DNA of 64,000 nt, from NCBI RefSeq assembly GCF_009498275.1, contig NZ_CP045643.1, forward strand, positions 8,432,001 through 8,496,000, read 5' to 3'. A program made the position numbers and the translations under genes. How positions within the stretch are numbered: the stretch's first letter is position 1; every line of letters begins with the position of its first letter. Positions 51,761 through 61,033 of this stretch are shown piece after piece. Source of the DNA: Streptomyces fagopyri (lineage in GTDB: Bacteria; Actinomycetota; Actinomycetes; Streptomycetales; Streptomycetaceae). The notes under the pieces were generated by a model. That model ran no database searches, had not been told where the DNA came from, and was given only the letters and a program-made list of their open reading frames with translations.

Positions 51761-52615
51761 ATGGCCTTCCCCGGCTCCGAGGACCTCGTCGTCACCCGGG
51801 CCACGCTCGACGACTGGTCGGTGGTCACCGGGTGGGCGGCCGACGAGGGGTGGAATCCGGGACTGTCCGACGCCCCGAGCTTCTTCGCCCAGGACCCCGA
51901 CGGCTTCTTCATCGGGAGGATCGGAGCGGAGCAGGTCTCGGCCGTCTCGGTCGTCAACTACGGCGCCGATCACGCCTTCCTGGGCTTCTATCTCGTACGG
52001 CCGGGCCTGCGTGGCCGCGGCTACGGGCTGACCACGTGGAAGACGGCTCTGGCGCACGCGGGCGGCCGGACCGTCGGACTCGACGGCGTGGTCGCGCAGC
52101 AGGACAACTACCGCCGGTCCGGGTTCGCACTCGAGCACCGCACCGTCCGGTTCACCGGAACGGCCCCGACGGCGCCGGCGCCCGTGGGGGTGCGGCCCGC
52201 CGAGGCGGCCGACCTGGCGGACATCGCGGCCTACGACAGCGCCTGCTGTCCGGCCGACCGCCCCCGTTTCCTCGCACGGTGGCTGGCCGAACCGGGCCAC
52301 CGTACGGTCGTCCGTGTCGTGGACGGGAGGCTCACCGGCTACGCGGTCGTCCGGCCCGCCCTCGACCGTCCGCGCGTCGGCCCGCTGTTCGCCGACACCG
52401 CGGGAGACGCACGGGCCCTCCTGCTGGCGCTGGGCGCGCAGACCCCCGGGGGCGGGATCACCGTCGACGTCCCCCGGACGAACACGGCGGGCGTGGCCCT
52501 GGCCGAGGAGTTCGGTCTCACCCCCTCCTTCGAGACGGCCCGCATGTACACCGGACCGGTCAGGCCGTTCGCCCGGGAACGGGTCTTCGGCATCACCACG
52601 CTGGAGCTCGGCTGA
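51761..52615 (+). CDS. GNAT acetyltransferase with YitH-like C-terminal half
   Basis: 284 residues from ATG 51761, with GGAG 7 nt upstream. The first half is a GNAT domain with the acetyl-CoA loop VRPGLRGRGYGLTTWKTALA and SVVNYGADHAFLGFYLV. The second half (about 145-280) is a second, degenerate acetyltransferase-like fold seen in YitH/HsdE-like proteins, with RTVVRVVDGRLTGYAVVRP. The substrate is unknown. It is a single gene between the chaplin terminator and a convergent hydrolase. Confidence 0.87.
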   Translation: MAFPGSEDLVVTRATLDDWSVVTGWAADEGWNPGLSDAPSFFAQDPDGFFIGRIGAEQVSAVSVVNYGADHAFLGFYLVRPGLRGRGYGLTTWKTALAHAGGRTVGLDGVVAQQDNYRRSGFALEHRTVRFTGTAPTAPAPVGVRPAEAADLADIAAYDSACCPADRPRFLARWLAEPGHRTVVRVVDGRLTGYAVVRPALDRPRVGPLFADTAGDARALLLALGAQTPGGGITVDVPRTNTAGVALAEEFGLTPSFETARMYTGPVRPFARERVFGITTLELG

Positions 52616-52855
52616 CGGTCCGCGCCGGGCCCGCGAGGGGGTACGGCGGTCGGCGTCGGCGCGGTGCGCCGGACACGACCGGCCGTGACCCGCGGCCCGA
52701 GACCGGATGCGGTCGCGATCGACGGGAGCGAGGCCCGGGACAGGGCGGGCGCGCCCGCGCCCCAGGACGGTATCGACGGCCCGGCTCGCGACGAGGACAG
52801 GCCGAGGCCCACCTCACGGGCGTACGTCCGCGAGGTGGGGACGGGACCGTCCGTG

Positions 52856-53611
52856 TCAGTCGGCGAGCTCCAGCGCGCGGCGCGCCGCGTCGCCCACGGA
52901 GCCGTGGTGGACCGGGCCGTGGCCGGGCAGCAGCACGTCGGCCGCGAGGGTCTCGATACGCGCGAGTGACGCGATGGCCATCGTGCGCTCGGCGTGGAAC
53001 ATGTTCGGCAGCAGCTGCGGGCCGTGCGTCCGCGAGGTGGGGTGACCGCTGACCAGGGCGTCGCCGGAGATCACGACACCGGCGTCCGGGAGGTGGTAGA
53101 CGCAGTGCCCGGCGGTGTGCCCGGGCGTGTGCACCGGCACCGGACGGCCGGGCAGGTCCAGCGGCCCCTCACCGGGGAACGACTCGGGCCGGGTCATCCG
53201 GACGTCCGCCGTGCCCCCCGACCGGATGGCGTGCAGGGCCCACGGCAGCACGCCGGGACGCCAGGCCTGGCGCATCACCGTACCCACGCTGACCTGCTGG
53301 AGGAACTCCCGGCGCGCGTGCGGGAGTTCCTCCTCGTGCAGATGCACCGGGACCCCGAAGGAGCTGCTCAGGTACTCGGCCGAGCCGAGGTGGTCGTTGT
53401 GCGCGTGCGTGATGAGGACGGCGCCGATCGCCTTGGGGGAGTGGCCGAGCGCGTCCAGGGAGGCGAGTACGTCCGGACGGTCGCCGGGGTACCCCGTGTC
53501 GATCAGGGTGACGGCGTCCCCCTCGCTCAGGATCACCCAGTTGGTGTTGCTGCCGTGAACCAGATGAACTCCGGCAGCTACCTCGACGATCGCGTCCTCG
53601 CGCATGACCAT
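52856..53611 (-). CDS. Metallo-beta-lactamase-fold hydrolase
   Basis: 251 residues from ATG 53611; ATG 53605 is an alternative. Metal ligands are complete: the THAHNDHLG motif (HxHxDH, about residue 69), HTPGHTAGHCVY, SGDALV with the bridging Asp, and LLPGHGPV. The N-terminus VAAGVHLVHGSNTNWVIL and TLIDTGYPGD are typical of glyoxalase II-like or lactonase-like members. The substrate cannot be assigned. Upstream is a 553-bp repeat-bearing gap. Confidence 0.88.
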   Translation of the reverse strand: MVMREDAIVEVAAGVHLVHGSNTNWVILSEGDAVTLIDTGYPGDRPDVLASLDALGHSPKAIGAVLITHAHNDHLGSAEYLSSSFGVPVHLHEEELPHARREFLQQVSVGTVMRQAWRPGVLPWALHAIRSGGTADVRMTRPESFPGEGPLDLPGRPVPVHTPGHTAGHCVYHLPDAGVVISGDALVSGHPTSRTHGPQLLPNMFHAERTMAIASLARIETLAADVLLPGHGPVHHGSVGDAARRALELAD

Positions 53612-54164
53612 CCCGATGCTTGAGATCCCATCCCGGCCGGGCTGCGCCGGGCCGGGCCGTGTCAGGGCGAAGGTATCGCGCGCGCCCCGGAGCCCCGTCG
53701 GCGGACCCGGAGCGCTCGGTGGCCGGACGCCGTGCGCGGGCCCCGGCGGCGTGGCCCACGGGGCAGGCGAACACCCGCCGGACCGTCTCCACTCCTCGTG
53801 CGGGAGGCTCGGCCCGCGGGCCTTCGCGGCGTCCGGTACCGCGCCGGCACCGACGCCCCGGGTGTGTACGCCGCCGCCGGTACGCCGGTACGCCGGTACG
53901 CCGGTACGCCGGTACGCCGGTACGCCGGTGGGGCGGTGGGGCGATACGGCGATACGGCGTTCCCCTGCGCGGGGTCCGGGCGCGGCGCGGATCCGGGGAT
54001 CGATCTCTGGTCGTGCGACGGTGGACCCGGCCGGTGCCGGGCGCCCGACCGGCCCTCACCGCACCAGTGTTGACCTGCGGTGACGCCGTCGGGTGAGCAC
54101 GGGAGGCCGACACCCTCACGGGAATGCCATTGCCGTATGCGTCGCAGGATGCTGGAGTGACCCC
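53612..54164. other. Gene-free gap with short tandem repeats
   Basis: 553 bp between divergent genes. Apart from the octamer array at 53881-53928 and shorter GGGGCGGT and CGATACGG duplications just after it (53929-53960), I see no gene, tRNA or strong hairpin. Open frames here have no ribosome site. Confidence 0.5.
53881..53928. repeat. Octanucleotide tandem array, 6 x TACGCCGG
   Basis: Six perfect copies preceded by a partial CCGG. An 8-bp unit is not a codon multiple, and no gene reads through it. It could vary in copy number by slippage; it lies 237 bp before the downstream GNAT start. Confidence 0.9.
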
Positions 54165-54938
54165 ATGGATCACGTTGCGGTACTGGCCCTGTTCGACCGG
54201 GACATGCGGGAGGACGCGCGGCCCGATGGCCCCGGGGTCCGGGTCGAGCGCGTCGACAAGGTGGTGCGCCAGGTCGGTGCGGAGCACGGCTGGAACGGGG
54301 TGATCTGGTCCGATCTGGACGCCTCGGGCGCCGACGCGGCCATCGCCGGGCAGGTGCGGTACTTCGCCGAGCTCGGCCGGGAGTTCGAGTGGAAGCTGTA
54401 CGGCCACGACAAGCCGGAGAACCTCGGACAGCGCCTGCGGGACGCCGGGTTCGTCGCGCAGCCCGAGGAGACGCTGATGATCGCCGAGCTGGGCGATCTG
54501 GCGCTCGACGCCCAACCTCCCGCGGGCGTACGGCTCCTGCCCGTCACCGACCGTGCGGGCGTGGATCTCGTCGCGGACGTCCACGAACAGGCCTTCGGTA
54601 CCGACAGCAGCCGTATGCGTCACCAACTGCTGGCGCAGCTCACCGGTGACGAGGACAACGTCGTGGCGGTGGTCGCCCTCGCAGGCGACGAGCCGGTGAG
54701 CGCGGCCCGCATGGAAATGGTGCCCGGTGCCCGGTTCGCCGGTCTGTGGGGCGGCGGCACCGTCGAGTCCTGGCGAGGCCGGGGCATCTACCGCGCCCTC
54801 GTCGCCCACCGTGCCCGGGTGGCCGCCGACCGCGGCTACCGCTACGTCCAGGTCGACGCCTCCAGCCAGAGCCGCCCGGTCCTCGCCCGCCTGGGCTTCC
54901 AGCCGCTGACCACGACGACGCCGTACGTCCACGGGTAG
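54165..54938 (+). CDS. GNAT-family N-acetyltransferase
   Basis: 257 residues from ATG 54165, with GGAG 8 nt upstream; the frame extends further but without a site. A poorly conserved N-terminal domain (MDHVAVLALFDRDMREDARP...) precedes the GNAT core. The core carries AGLWGGGTVESWRGRGIYRALVAHRARVAADRGYRYVQVDASSQSRPVL, with the acetyl-CoA loop WRGRGIY, and ends in RLGFQPLTTT. Streptomyces has many such proteins, and the acceptor is unknown. Confidence 0.88.
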   Translation: MDHVAVLALFDRDMREDARPDGPGVRVERVDKVVRQVGAEHGWNGVIWSDLDASGADAAIAGQVRYFAELGREFEWKLYGHDKPENLGQRLRDAGFVAQPEETLMIAELGDLALDAQPPAGVRLLPVTDRAGVDLVADVHEQAFGTDSSRMRHQLLAQLTGDEDNVVAVVALAGDEPVSAARMEMVPGARFAGLWGGGTVESWRGRGIYRALVAHRARVAADRGYRYVQVDASSQSRPVLARLGFQPLTTTTPYVHG

Positions 54939-55071
54939 TGCCGCCGCCCGGACGGCGCTCGCTTGTCGCGCGGACCGCGCGCGGATCATCCGGCCCGCGT
55001 GGTCCGGACGGCCGCGTCGAGGGCTCGACGGGCCGGTCTCGGGCCGGCCCGCGGGGCGCGATCTCCGTGCG

Positions 55072-55104
55072 GGTTCCGCGGGGCGGGGTGAAGCCCGCGG
55101 AACC
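55072..55104. terminator. Hairpin terminator between convergent genes
   Basis: Perfect 11-bp arms (55072-55082 and 55094-55104) lie between the GNAT stop and the end of the GlsB-like gene. Confidence 0.65.
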
Positions 55105-55189
55105 GTCGTGTCACGCTCAGGGCCCCGCGAGGGAATGGCCGGGGCCTACCGGATCGGGGCAGTGCGCCGATGTGTACCCGCCCGGCGCG

Positions 55190-55453
55190 TCAGCGGCGCA
55201 CCTTCACGCGGTCGAGCGCCGCGATGCCCACCGCCGCGACGGCGATCTGTATGAACCACTCGATCCAGTCGGGGCCCTTGGTGTCGGCCACGCCGAACGC
55301 CGAGGCGATTCCCGCGCCGATGAACGCGGCGACGATGCCGACGACGATCGTCCACAGGATGCCGATGTGCTGGCGTCCCGGGATGACGAGCCGGCCCAGT
55401 ACGCCGATGATGATGCCGATGACGATGGCACTGATGATGCCTGAGATCTCCAT
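55190..55453 (-). CDS. GlsB/YeaQ/YmgE-family stress membrane protein
   Basis: 87 residues from ATG 55453. Three hydrophobic helices: [40 protein letters not shown] and [15 protein letters not shown], with GRQHIG between the first two. This is the transglycosylase-associated (GlsB) family. These small inner-membrane proteins are linked to general stress, but the molecular role is not established. It is divergent from the secreted two-domain protein, with 233 bp between the starts. Confidence 0.9.
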   Translation of the reverse strand: MEISGIISAIVIGIIIGVLGRLVIPGRQHIGILWTIVVGIVAAFIGAGIASAFGVADTKGPDWIEWFIQIAVAAVGIAALDRVKVRR

Positions 55454-55686
55454 GTCCGCCCCTTCGAGTGTGGACCCCGCAGTTAGGGGTGTTCCCCCTG
55501 CCGGCGCAGACAGTCCGTTCCCCTTCCCGGCCGTCCTCGATCCGACCCGACGGGCTCCTGTGCAGTCGAGGTGATTGCCATGTACCGTTCAATAATCTTT
55601 CGCGCGGAAGACGGCCGATCACCTTTCTACGCGCGGAGACTTGGGCGCCCGCACCGCCTCTCCCCACCCCCACGGAGGTTCGCCGG

Positions 55687-57123
55687 ATGCTTGGATTCAG
55701 AACGTCCCGTCACAGACTCGCCTCGGCGCTGGCCGTGTTCGGACTGGTCACCACGGGCGCGGCCGTCCAGGCGTCCGCGCCGGCCGCCGCCGCGACCACA
55801 CACCGTGTCCTGTTCGACAACGGCCATGCCGAGACCGCGGGCAACGCCGACTGGATCATCTCCACCAGCCAGCCCGACCCGTTGGGCCAGGACTCCTCAC
55901 CGTCGTCCGAGACCGACTGGACCGGGGCCCTCTCCTCCTGGGGCGTCGCCCTGCAGAAGACCGGCGACTACAGCCTCAGGACACTCCCCGCGGGCTCCGG
56001 CCTCACCTACGGCGCAACGGCCGCCACCGACCTGTCGAACTTCGACGAACTGGTGCTTCCCGAGCCCAACACGCTCTTCACCACCGCCGAGAAGACCGCC
56101 ATCATGACGTTCGTGAAGAACGGCGGCGGCCTCTTCATGATCTCCGACCACACCGGCGCCGACCGCAACAACGACGGCTACGACGCGGTCGAGATCTTCA
56201 ACGACCTGATGACCGACAACAGCGTCGACTCCACGGACCCGTTCGGCTTCTCGATCGACACGCTCGACGTCGGTTCCGGATACCCGGCGGCCATCAGCGA
56301 CAGCACCAACCCCGTCCTGCACGGTTCGTTCGGCACCGTCACGAAGAGCCTGATCGCCGACGGCACGACGGCCACCCTCAAGCCGTCCGACAACTCCGCC
56401 GTCAAGGGCCTGGTCTACCGCAGCGGTTACTCCGGCAACACCGGCGCGTTCTTCGCCACCAGCACCTTCGGCAGCGGCAAGGTCGCCTTCTGGGGCGACA
56501 GTTCACCGATCGACGACGGCACCGGGCAGTCCGGCAACACCTTGTACGACGGCTGGAACGACACCGGCGCCACGAACGCCGCCCTCGCCCTGAACGCCAC
56601 CGAGTGGCTCGCCGGCGCCGGCGGCACCGGTGGCGGAGGCGGTGGGGGCACCTGCACCGCCGGCCAGCTGCTCGCCAACCCCGGCTTCGAGTCCGGCAGT
56701 ACCTCCTGGACCGCCAGCAGCGGCGTGATCACCAACAGCACCGGCGAGGCCGCCCGCACCGGTTCGTACAAGGCATGGACGGACGGCTACGGCTCCGCCC
56801 ACACCGACACGCTCGCCCAGACGGTCACCGTCGCGTCCGGCTGCGCGGCCACGCTCAACTTCTACCTCCACGTGGACACGGCCGAGACGACCACCAGCAC
56901 CGCGTACGACACCCTCAAGGTCCAGGTGCTGAACAGTGCCGGCACGGTCCTGTCGACGCTCGCCACGTACTCGAACCTGAACGCCGCGTCCGGGTACACG
57001 CTGCGCAGTTTCAACCTGTCCGCCTACGCGGGGCAGACGGTCACGGTCAAGTTCACCGGTACCGAGGGCTCCACGCTGCAGACGTCGTTCGTCCTCGACG
57101 ACACGGCGCTCAACGTGAGCTGA
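55687..57123 (+). CDS. Secreted protein with GATase-like domain and C-terminal carbohydrate-binding-like module
   Basis: 478 residues from ATG 55687, with GGAG upstream. A signal peptide ([19 protein letters not shown], cleavage near AAAATT) precedes a first domain (about 38-310) that resembles a class I glutamine-amidotransferase/DUF4350-like fold: [48 protein letters not shown] poly-Gly linker (about 312-322) leads to a beta-sandwich module ([16 protein letters not shown] ... [10 protein letters not shown]) like those that bind sugars. The enzymatic role is unknown. It converges with the decayed glucosaminidase gene. Confidence 0.8.
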   Translation: MLGFRTSRHRLASALAVFGLVTTGAAVQASAPAAAATTHRVLFDNGHAETAGNADWIISTSQPDPLGQDSSPSSETDWTGALSSWGVALQKTGDYSLRTLPAGSGLTYGATAATDLSNFDELVLPEPNTLFTTAEKTAIMTFVKNGGGLFMISDHTGADRNNDGYDAVEIFNDLMTDNSVDSTDPFGFSIDTLDVGSGYPAAISDSTNPVLHGSFGTVTKSLIADGTTATLKPSDNSAVKGLVYRSGYSGNTGAFFATSTFGSGKVAFWGDSSPIDDGTGQSGNTLYDGWNDTGATNAALALNATEWLAGAGGTGGGGGGGTCTAGQLLANPGFESGSTSWTASSGVITNSTGEAARTGSYKAWTDGYGSAHTDTLAQTVTVASGCAATLNFYLHVDTAETTTSTAYDTLKVQVLNSAGTVLSTLATYSNLNAASGYTLRSFNLSAYAGQTVTVKFTGTEGSTLQTSFVLDDTALNVS

Positions 57124-57178
57124 GCGCGGGCGGGTGAGTGAAGGGGCGGGCCCGGGAACGGGCGCGCCCCGCCGGTTC

Positions 57179-57989
57179 TCAGGCCGCCGGCACGGTCCTC
57201 TCCGGGCGTGTTCCACCCCGAGATCCGGATCCCGGGGACGGCGCCGTGCAGGTCCGCGGTCCGGTAGGTGGCGGTCAATGTCGCCGACTCGCCGGGCCAC
57301 AGGCCGACCTGGTTGTCGGACCACCGGACCGGCAGCACGGGCCGGCCCTTCGAGTCCACCAGATGTACGTCGGTGAGCAGCGACGGAGTCTTCCCGGTGC
57401 GGGGGCCGCGGACCGTGACCGTCGTCGTGGACGTGTAGCGGGGACCGGCTGTGGTCGAGGCCGTCGCGGTGACCGGAACCCGCGCCGTCCCACCGAGTCC
57501 CGTGAGGTCCGCGTAGGCCGTCGTCGGTGTGTGGTACGAGTCCGTGCGCGCCCGGTCGAGGGTGTCGGCCCGGGTCGAGAGCCAGTACACGTCGCGGCTC
57601 ACGGTCCTGCCGCGTGAGTCGGTGAAGTCGGCCTCGGGGATCCGCTGTTGGGCGGTCGAGGAGAACGGGTCCGCGTACACGCCGTCCGTGAGCAGCGCCG
57701 CGAGGACGGTGGACCGCGAGCCCGCCGGATACCAGCCGGCGGCCGGACAGCCCGGGCTGGAGACGTCGGCCGCCGAGTCCGTGACCTTGGCCGTCGACTG
57801 GATCGCGTAACCGGAGAGCGCGGTGGTGCTGCCCGCCGTGGAGGGTACCGGCGTGGCACGGACGGCCGTGGCGGCGGCCGGCCGGGTGTCATGGGACCCC
57901 GCCCACGCGCTCGTCGAGAGGGTGCCCAGGAGGCTCGGGGCGACGGCGGCCGCGGTCAGGCGCCGACGCGAGGCAGAGCGGTCGAACAC
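57179..57989 (-). pseudogene. csxA: Remnant of exo-beta-D-glucosaminidase (GH2) lacking its catalytic core
   Basis: GTG 57989, with AAAGGAG upstream, starts a signal peptide, then GYAIQSTAKVTDSAADVSSP and WYPAGSRSTVLAALLTDGVY, the N-terminal beta domain of CsxA-type enzymes. After IPEADFTD it jumps directly to SRDVYWLSTRADTLDRARTD and LPVRWSDNQVGLWPGESATL, the C-terminal Ig-like domains. Some 600 residues, including the whole catalytic barrel, are missing in frame. Near the end, WNTPGEDRAGGL fits an original end NTPGRTVPAA plus stop at 57179 if one extra base is removed; as it stands the frame runs on to 57024 across the convergent gene. The enzyme would have released glucosamine from chitosan. 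Confidence 0.85.
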
Positions 57990-58036
57990 GGTGGTCTCCT
58001 TTGGGGGTGGGGGATCCTCCGCGCTACGGCACTGCA

Positions 58037-58057
58037 AGTTAGGAAACTTTACTAACT
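58037..58057. promoter_or_regulatory. ROK/CsnR-type operator before the glucosaminidase remnant
   Basis: AGTTAG-N9-CTAACT has perfect 6-bp arms, in the 130-bp gap between the ROK gene and the csxA remnant, 48 bp before its start. The core TTAGGAAACTTTACTAA resembles the CsnR operator of the chitosanase gene (CTAGGAAAGTTTCCTAG). Confidence 0.65.
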
Positions 58058-58119
58058 GGGCCCACAAGCTAGGTCGCCACGTCGGTGGTGTCAATCGTCC
58101 GAGCGCCGCGGGCACGCTC

Positions 58120-59319
58120 TCACAGGGCCGACCGCCGGTCGAACACCACGTCCCGGGCCGTCCCCAGCGCGGTGGCGACCGCGCCGAGCAGCACCGCGTC
58201 CTCGCCCAGCCGACCGGGTACTATCCTCGGCCGCAGCGGTGTGAGCGTCCGCAGGGTCTCGCGGACGGGCGGCAGCAGCAGGTCGATGCTGTGGCCCACC
58301 CCGCCGCCCAGCACCACCAGATCGGGATCGAGCACCGCCGCCGCTGCCGCCACCGTGTGCGCGATCCGCTCGCCCTCCAGCCGGACGGCCCGCACGGCGG
58401 CGGGATGACCCTCGCGCGCCGCGTCGAAGACGGCCTTCGCGGTGAGCTGTCCGGTCATGCCGAAGTGCCGCGCCGCCTCGACGACGGCCACGCCCGACAC
58501 CGCGTCCTCCAGCGTCTCCGGTTTCTGCTGCCCCGGCCACGGCAGGAACCCGATCTCCCCGGCCCCGCCGTGCGCCCCGGTGAACAGCCGCCCCTCGCTG
58601 ACCACCCCCATGCCGAGCCCGGTACCGATCATGATGTACGCGAAGAGCCGGCTGCCCGCGCCGACGCCGTACGTGTACTCGCCGAGCGCCGCGAGATTGG
58701 CGTCGTTGTGCACCTCGAGCGGGATGCCCAGCATCTCGCGCATCCGGTCGAACAGACCCGCCCGGCCCCAGCCCGGAAGATGCATCGCGTACCGCACCCG
58801 GCGCTGCTTCTCGTCGTACACGCCGGGCGTGCCCACCACCGCGTGGGCCACCTCGTCGGTGCCGAGGCCGGAGTTGGCGACGACCTGGCGGGCGGTGGTC
58901 ACCACGAGGTCGGCCATCGCCCCCGAACTGCGCGCGCGGTTGCGCACATCGGCGCGTGCGACCACGGCGCCGTCCAGGTCCGCGAGCGCCACGCGCAGCC
59001 ACCCGCGGCCGATGTCGATGCCGAGCGCGTGACCGGCCGCGGGGTCCGGGGCGTAGAGGACCGCCACCCGGCCGCGTTCCGGAGCGTGCGTGCCGACCTC
59101 GTGGACGAGTCCCGCCTCCTCCAGCGCGGCGAGCGCGCTGGAGACCGTCGGCTTCGACAGCCCTGTCTTGCGGGCGAGTTGCGCCCGCGACGCGGGACCT
59201 CCGGCGCGCAACCGGTCGAGGAGAAGCCGCTCGTTGGTGCTGCGCAGCCGCCGGCGGTTCCAGGGCTGTTCGGGCTGCTCGTTGGCGTCGCGGGCGGACA
59301 TCGCTCCATTCTCACGCAT
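58120..59319 (-). CDS. ROK-family transcriptional repressor (CsnR-like)
   Basis: 399 residues from ATG 59319, with AGGGGG upstream. The N-terminal winged helix (ERLLLDRLRAGGPASRAQLARKTGLSKPTVSSALAALEEAGLV) is followed by the ROK sugar-kinase-like domain: HALGIDIGRGWLRVALADLDG, VVGTPGVYDE, EVHNDANLAALGEYTYG and GTGLGMGVVSEGRLFTGAHGGAGEIG. The cysteine-rich zinc motif of many ROK proteins is not evident. Such repressors sense sugars or amino sugars. Similar palindromes lie upstream of this gene and of the glucosaminidase remnant, so chitosan-derived glucosamine is a plausible inducer. Confidence 0.9.
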   Translation of the reverse strand: MRENGAMSARDANEQPEQPWNRRRLRSTNERLLLDRLRAGGPASRAQLARKTGLSKPTVSSALAALEEAGLVHEVGTHAPERGRVAVLYAPDPAAGHALGIDIGRGWLRVALADLDGAVVARADVRNRARSSGAMADLVVTTARQVVANSGLGTDEVAHAVVGTPGVYDEKQRRVRYAMHLPGWGRAGLFDRMREMLGIPLEVHNDANLAALGEYTYGVGAGSRLFAYIMIGTGLGMGVVSEGRLFTGAHGGAGEIGFLPWPGQQKPETLEDAVSGVAVVEAARHFGMTGQLTAKAVFDAAREGHPAAVRAVRLEGERIAHTVAAAAAVLDPDLVVLGGGVGHSIDLLLPPVRETLRTLTPLRPRIVPGRLGEDAVLLGAVATALGTARDVVFDRRSAL

Positions 59320-59341
59320 TCATGACACCCCCTTGACGCAT

Positions 59342-59358
59342 CTAGTAAGGCTCCTTAA
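59342..59358. promoter_or_regulatory. Second ROK-type operator, in the rok / permease divergent promoter region
   Basis: CTAGTAAGGCTCCTTAA matches the reverse complement of the 58037-58057 core (TTAGTAAAGTTTCCTAA) at 12 of 17 positions and is itself a near palindrome (TAAGG-ct-CCTTA). It lies 23 bp upstream of the rok start. Confidence 0.6.
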
Positions 59359-59503
59359 CTTTATCGCCCAGTCAGCCTCGCCGGGCGAACGAAGGGGAGC
59401 CCAGCGCCGGCCGGTCACCCGCCGCCCCTGATCCGTCGGCCGCCATCCGGGCCGTTCCCGTACGCCGTCCCTCTCTCCCCTCGTCCCGATCACAGGAGGA
59501 CCC

Positions 59504-60958
59504 ATGTCCGGCAGTCCGCCACCCACCGGCGGTTTCGTCCGCCGCGTCGGCCTGTTCCAGGCCATCGCCATCAACATGAGCCAGATGTGCGGGATCGGTC
59601 CGTTCGTGACGATCCCGCTGATGGTCGCCGCGTTCGGCGGCCCCCAGGCGATCATGGGCTTCGTCGCCGGTGCGGTGCTGGCACTCGCGGACGGCCTGAT
59701 CTGGGCCGAACTCGGTGCCGCCATGCCCGGTTCCGGCGGCAGTTACGTGTATCTCCGCCAGGCCTTCCAGTACCGCTCCGGACGCCTGATGCCGTTCCTG
59801 TTCGTCTGGACGGCCATGCTCTTCATCCCGCTGATCATGTCCACCGGCGTGGTCGGCTTCGTCCAGTACCTGGGATATCTGGCCCCCGACATGGGCAGGA
59901 CCACCGGGGACCTGATCGGCCTCGGCATGATCGTGCTGGTCGTCGCGCTCCTGTGGCGCGGCGTCGAGCACATCGCGCGCATCACGGCCGTCATGTGGGC
60001 CGTCATGATCACTTCGGTGCTCCTGGTGATCGTCGCCGCGGCCACCGACTTCAGCGCGCATCTGGCCTTCACGTATCCGGCGCACGCCTTCGAGCTGACC
60101 AGCAGCCACTTCTGGGTCGGGTTCGCCGCGGGCCTGACCATCGGCATCTACGACTACCTCGGTTACAACACCACCGCGTACATGGGCGCCGAGATCAAGG
60201 ACCCGGGCCGTACCCTGCCGCGTTCCATCGTCTTCTCCATCCTCGGCATCATGGCGATCTACCTCCTGCTCCAGATCGGCACGCTCGGTGTCGTCGACTG
60301 GCACCGGATGAGCGATCCCGGCGACATCGCCTCCACCTCCGTGGCCTCGGCCGTCCTGGAGGAGACCTGGGGTAAGGGCGCCGCCGACACGGTCACGGTC
60401 CTCATCCTCATCACCGCGTTCGCCTCGGTCTTCACCGGACTGCTGGGCGGCTCGCGCGTCCCGTACGACGCCGCCCGCGAACGCGTCTTCTTCCGCCCGT
60501 ACGCGAAACTGCACCCCAGGCACCGTTTCCCGATGCTGGGCCTGGCGACCATGGGTGTGATCACCGGGATCGGCTTCCTCATCGGCCGCCACACCGACCT
60601 GGCGACGCTGATCCAGCTCCTCACCACGGTCATGGTGATCGTCCAGGCGCTCGCCCAGATCGTCGCCCTGTCGGTGCTGCGCCGACGTCAGCCGGCGTTG
60701 CGGCGCCCGTACCGGATGTGGCTCTACCCGATCCCGAGTCTCATCGCGCTGGTCGGCTGGCTCACCATCTACGGCTACGCGGACAAGAACTCCCCGGGCC
60801 GCCACCCCATCGAATGGTCCCTGGCCTGGCTCGCCCTCGGCTGCGTCGCCTTCGTGGTCTGGGCACGGCTGGAGAAGGTGTGGCCCTTCGGGCCGAAGGA
60901 GATCTCGGAGGAGTACCTGACCGGGCCGTCACCGGACGTGGAACCGGCCGCCACCTGA
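59504..60958 (+). CDS. APC-superfamily amino-acid permease
   Basis: 484 residues from ATG 59504, behind AGGAGG. About 12 membrane helices are visible. The first carries AIAINMSQMCGIGPFVTIPLM, the unwound APC substrate-site region, and the next is followed by AELGAAMPGSGGSYVYLRQAF, the family signature. A central GIYDYLGYNTTAYMGAEIKDPGRTLPRS loop is also typical. It imports amino acids or polyamines by proton symport or exchange. Its promoter region carries a ROK-type operator shared with the divergent repressor, which hints at an amino-sugar or amine substrate; that is inference. Confidence 0.92.
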   Translation: MSGSPPPTGGFVRRVGLFQAIAINMSQMCGIGPFVTIPLMVAAFGGPQAIMGFVAGAVLALADGLIWAELGAAMPGSGGSYVYLRQAFQYRSGRLMPFLFVWTAMLFIPLIMSTGVVGFVQYLGYLAPDMGRTTGDLIGLGMIVLVVALLWRGVEHIARITAVMWAVMITSVLLVIVAAATDFSAHLAFTYPAHAFELTSSHFWVGFAAGLTIGIYDYLGYNTTAYMGAEIKDPGRTLPRSIVFSILGIMAIYLLLQIGTLGVVDWHRMSDPGDIASTSVASAVLEETWGKGAADTVTVLILITAFASVFTGLLGGSRVPYDAARERVFFRPYAKLHPRHRFPMLGLATMGVITGIGFLIGRHTDLATLIQLLTTVMVIVQALAQIVALSVLRRRQPALRRPYRMWLYPIPSLIALVGWLTIYGYADKNSPGRHPIEWSLAWLALGCVAFVVWARLEKVWPFGPKEISEEYLTGPSPDVEPAAT

Positions 60959-60963
60959 GCGAG

Positions 60964-61033
60964 CGCCCCGGGCCGCCGCGGTGCCGTCGTCCGCCCACCG
61001 GCCGGACGGCGGCACCGCGGCGCCCCGGGGCGC
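60964..61033 (+). terminator. Long hairpin terminator of the permease gene
   Basis: Main stem of 18 bp (60976-60993 with 61003-61020, one mismatch) and a 9-nt loop, extended by outer GC pairing. It starts 6 bp after the permease stop. Confidence 0.8.
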
